From assembly GCF_010015445.1 (NCBI RefSeq), contig NC_053114.1, forward strand, positions 23,631,079-23,695,078: a stretch of DNA of 64,000 nucleotides. Reading direction: 5' to 3'. The translations under genes were made by a program, and so were the position numbers. Below the pieces are notes generated by a model. That model saw only the letters and a program-made list of their open reading frames with translations. It searched no databases and was not told the origin of the DNA. Shown one piece after another: positions 59,801 to 64,000 of this stretch. The stretch is from Perca fluviatilis. Taxonomy: Eukaryota; Chordata; Actinopteri; Perciformes; Percidae. Numbering within the stretch: position 1 is the first letter of the stretch; each line of letters begins with the position of its first letter.

Positions 59801-62800
59801 ACAATACAACAATACAGTGACCCTCTCATGTTTATGCTTCAAGTGTCGACCAAGGACGAGTATGCCCTGATCTGCCCTAAATGTATACACCTTTTCATAT
59901 TCCAGGTACACGCACAAGTACACAGCGGTGTATGTGAACACCACCACTTGTGTTGCAGCTGTTTGTCTATGCATACGCGCTATTAACAGAAAGTATAACA
60001 TGAGCCTAAGATGACCATGATGCCTTGCTTTCTGAGGTAAGATTTCCCTGTTTCCCTGTTTGGTCAGTGTCAGTGCTGTCCCACAAAACCTTTACTTCAG
60101 ACAAAGTGACTGAAGCGAGAATGGAGTGTGTGAGGATGAAAAACCCTTGACCTGTTTCCTGCATTGTGAGCACACAGCAGATCTGATTGGTCGTGAGCGT
60201 GCTGAGAGAAAGAAAGACAGACAAAAGAGAGAGGAGAGGCTGCTGTGTGAGTCTTCTTGTGTCAGGCTTCTCTTCCTGATTTAGATCACCATCAGACTCT
60301 GTATCTTGCACACAGGCCCGTCACACATGCATGAGCACAAACACACAGTTACACATGGACTGCTACTTCTCATTTCACAAGAGCTTGTTTGATGCCGCAA
60401 CAAATGAATATGGAGTATCGAAAAAAAGAGGAATACATTGATGTCTTCCTTTCAATTATCCAGATATGTTTGGACTGTGGGACTCTACTGGCTGCATCAC
60501 TGGAATGAAAATCAACACATGACAGAATCTCTGTTACGTTCAGTTGCTTAATCCTCACCACAGAGAAAATCAACTGGAAGACAAAACACATTTCCACAGA
60601 CAGGGTGGAGAGGTTTTACTACAAAATGCCTAAGAATGATTGACAGGTGACAATATCTCTAATTTCCCTCCTGATGGTGACCCAACACAACACACTGGGG
60701 TCACAGAGGCTTTAATAACAGCCACCACTCACCCACTGTAGCATGTGTATGTGTGAGCACATGGGTGACAGAAAAACAGAACAAAGAAGGTAGTGATTCA
60801 GATTCACCTGGATGTGACACTAACCAAACTTCATCCTCAAACTTGTGCTCAATGTTCTGGATGGGCACTTTTTGGGCCTCAGCAGTCATAATTCAGGAGT
60901 GAAGGGATGCGACTCTCGGCAGTGTGTAGCAGTGAGCCAGCCATGCATCCATCCTGGATACAGCATACTGTGACACCAAGAGCTGAATCAGGCTTTCAGT
61001 CCTGTGCTGACAGGATAATCTCACCTTGCAGCCGACCAGATTTAAAAGGAGAGAGTGGCAGACCGAGAAAGAGAGAGTGTTGAGTTGTGGTTCTACATCA
61101 GACTGGCTTTTTTCTAAATATTTAAAACAATTGTTACTGTATATTGAGAAGTAATGTCCCAGTGTGGCAACTGTAGTTATTGTAAATCTATGACCAAATC
61201 TAATCAAACTTCTAGTTAGTTTTTAATAATAATGAAAACAAAAACCTTTACTCATGCAGGATGTCCCCTCTCCCATTTAGTTAGATCAGGATAAAGAGTG
61301 GGGACAAATTAGTAAATTAGACCTCAGCCATATTCTTTGGAAATGTAAACAAAGTTTTTGCTCACTAATATCCAAACACACTCCTATAATATTGCCCCAT
61401 TGACCCATGAGCTAATAGAAAATTGCAGTTTGACATTTATTTAGCATATAACAAGAGATCACTGCACAATCAACACAGGGAGACAAGATTAGAACTTGGA
61501 AAATACACTTTATTTTACTGTGTCTGGGGGATTTAAAAGAGGATCATGACACAAGCAGGGAGTTCAAGGGTGTTAATGAATTTCAACCAAACAATCTGCA
61601 TTTTTTTTTAAAGGAAAGGATCAATTGGAAACTGATTTTCACTTCAATTTTATCTCACCCACAACATGTGTTTCTGCTGCAGGACGTACGATTAAGAAGA
61701 CACACACAACTAATGCCCAATGGGATGGATGCTGGATCAAAACAATAGCATAGAAAGTAAATAGATCTGCACACCAAATTGCTCCCATTAAAATGATTTT
61801 AAAGCTAGTGACGTTTTGAACCCTATGCCTCTTCCTCAAACTTCTGAGCCGTTTCACTAGAATTAAAATCCTTCCAACGGGAGCTCTTTCGTGTGCGGAT
61901 CTAGTTATTCTAACACTGTTCACTGCATTTTTATTTATTATTATTTAGTCCAAACTGTGTTCTATAGGATCAGTAAGAGTTTCCCCATCTGCTGCAAATT
62001 CGTTAATGAGACATACTCATCAGACACTTTTATAAGTGCTGGTGGGAAAGCTTGATGTCCCTGCAGGCATCGAACTCTGCAAGTCATTAGAACAAACTAA
62101 GACAAACACCAAACTGTCATTCACAGGGAGGCATCTGAGCATCACTTTTAAGTCATGAAGCAATTAATGTTGAAAAAGGGCTCTGTGAACGATTATGGCC
62201 ACACGCTTTATTTAGTGTCTAATGACGATGAAGAAACACAGAGAGGAGTTCTCCATGACTTGCCTCAAGCTCATTGAATCAGGTTCACTGTCTTGAGTGT
62301 CAGCAGCCATTTCAAAAAGAAATTAATTTGGGTGACGCTTAAAGGACGACTGGTGGGTTTCAGCTTTTATTTCTGGCCACAATATTCCCACTACAGAGTA
62401 AACACATCTAAATAGCGATGACTGTACTGAAGTGAGGCAGCTGGCATCCATTGGTTTAACCATGATTAAAGCTACATGCTTTACTGCCACTGTAATCAGT
62501 TAATCAGGCTTTTATGAGCACATGTGGCTGGTTGGTTACATTACATTATAGGAAAATCTAACTAGAAACTCTGGGCAAACTAAGAACACAATCTGGCTTT
62601 AACGTATTATTATGTTATATCTGAGCTGATCTTTTTCTCTTCCATAAAACAGCAATTTAATGTTTGTTCAAAAATTTCCCCTAAAGTCTTTTTTTTTTCC
62701 CATGCAAGCCAGCCTCTGGGTAATGTTCTCACTTACATATCAGCTGGGCGCTGTAGCCTGTGGTGAGAGCTGTTCATACGATACAACCTTACACAGGGTT

Positions 62801-63148
62801 TGAAGAGAGCGGAAGAGACAGGCGGCAGCACCCATAAGGACTTCACTGTACAACCTCCTATCTTCTCCAGGAATAAAGCGAGTGATTTAAAGTTCAACTA
62901 TATTTTGAGTATCAAACACTTGTCCCTCTAGGTATGAAAGGTGGATGTAAACACTGTAGTTTCCTCCTTTATGAACGACATCCCAGCTGTGGTCAGCTTA
63001 AATTCATGTTAGTTACAGCATGAAAACATCCATAGAAATTTCTATAATCTAGTCTCAATGTCTCACTCATTAAAATTAACAGTCTATGCTCATGCACTGT
63101 TGCCATATATGCAATGGATTGCATTGTAGGTTGTAACATTGTTGCATA

Positions 63149-63359
63149 TCGTCACCTTCCTAAAATAATTGCCTAAGTCATTTTTTAACAAAAATGATCT
63201 CTGGTAAAATTGCCTAAATCCTCAGTTGAACAGGTCATGTGATTCTACACCTTTAGTATAATTGCCTATGTCAAGCATGTGACTTAGGCAGTTTTATTTT
63301 TTGTGTTTTCTGAAAAACCTGAAAAAATGACTTAGGCAATTATTTTAGGAAGGTGACGA
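63149..63359. mobile_element. MITE with perfect 38-bp terminal inverted repeats and TA flanks
   Basis: The left 38 bp (63149-63186, starting TCGTCACCTTCCTAAAATAA) are repeated exactly inverted at 63322-63359. TA lies immediately outside each end (63147-63148, 63360-63361), fitting a Tc1/mariner-type TA target. The motif AATTGCCTAAGTCA occurs in both arms and, in variants, three more times inside. It is 211 bp and non-coding. Confidence 0.92.
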
Positions 63360-64000
63360 TATTTAACAAAACCTGAATGGAAACCAACGGCAGGTAACTT
63401 GTCAAAATGATTTAATGCCTGGTTGGTGCATAGAAAGGAGGAGGATCTCTGCACACAAATGCATGATAACTTTACATTGGCTTGGCTTCTGCCTTTCTTT
63501 CTTGCCTAATATTCATCAGTCATGTTGCATTGCTGCACTCCACCACAAAGCCCCCAAAACAATACAAATGGTACAATCACAGTAGAAATCGAACAAGAAA
63601 AAACTAATTGATGAAAGTAATCTACATTGGTAACACTTTACTTGAAAGTAATGACTTGACTTTGATGGCAAGTTAAGGAGCAGCCTCATTGTTTATGCAC
63701 ATAGACACATCCTGAAATGGTGAGATAGCTCATGCAACTAATTTGTTGCCATTTCTATGGCTTCAAATGTTCTGGAAAAACAGATTATATTCAAAGGATG
63801 TCAACCACATCAGTGAGAACAATTCTCTAAAACAGCGCGTTTGAGATGATAGTCCTACAGCAACATCATTCATGTTAATTTTCACTTATAGTCGACATCT
63901 GAACTACCATCATGGAGCATATTTGTCTGTCAGTGAGGAGAGACAGAGAGAAAACAACCCTGAACTTTGGTTTCCGGTTTTGCACTCAAATGCCAAACCA

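Noticed and set aside
59483..60001. 172-codon minus-strand gene
   Set aside because: It overlaps a repeat-like segment, shows no known domain or splice context, and its composition is not convincing.

Overview
The window looks like vertebrate, specifically teleost fish, genomic DNA. It is AT-rich and has long introns with GT-AG splice sites. It carries many CA/GT, TA and CT microsatellites and remnants of repeats typical of ray-finned fish: Tc1-like DNA transposons, hAT-type and TTAA-target MITEs, tRNA-derived SINEs and non-LTR retrotransposon tails ending in GATG repeats. There are no bacterial-type operons, CRISPR arrays or rRNA genes, and no convincing second protein-coding gene.

One gene runs through the window on the minus strand. 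Eleven coding exons, joined by reading phase and consensus splice sites, give a 713-residue C-terminal part of an ENTREP/FAM189 family membrane protein, best matched to ENTREP2 (FAM189A1). The order is second transmembrane segment (48312-48368), third transmembrane segment (17568-17678), cysteine-containing loop (15760-15891), fourth transmembrane segment (9122-9229), PPxY-bearing cytoplasmic tail (6503-6663, 4497-4632), and a long Ser/Pro-rich tail ending in a conserved C-terminal block (2691-2769, 1827-2591, 1285-1356, 477-799, 24-221). The stop codon is at 24-26. The first exon(s), with the start codon and first transmembrane segment, and the promoter lie beyond base 64000. The 3' end of the transcript lies before base 1.

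Layout: 1-6.7 kb is exon-dense. The stretch 6.7-17.7 kb has three widely spaced membrane exons with a SINE and old repeats between them. The stretch 17.7-48.3 kb is one 30.6-kb intron that has collected most of the mobile DNA: a broken Tc1-type element with DD38E spacing and about 200-bp inverted repeats, a LINE tail, hAT-type MITEs with recognisable target duplications, two abutting elements that share one TTAA, a perfect 48-bp palindrome and many microsatellites. From 48.4 to 64 kb is the next upstream intron, with a second copy of the TTAA element, a telomere-motif-rich repeat, an eroded reverse transcriptase fragment and a small element with perfect 38-bp inverted ends.

I found no new enzyme system. 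The observations most worth a second look concern transposon structure: the shared-TTAA tandem, the 38-bp-TIR element with repeated internal motif, the DD38E remnant and the perfect palindrome. For the gene, they are its run of in-frame-skippable membrane exons and its tail motifs.
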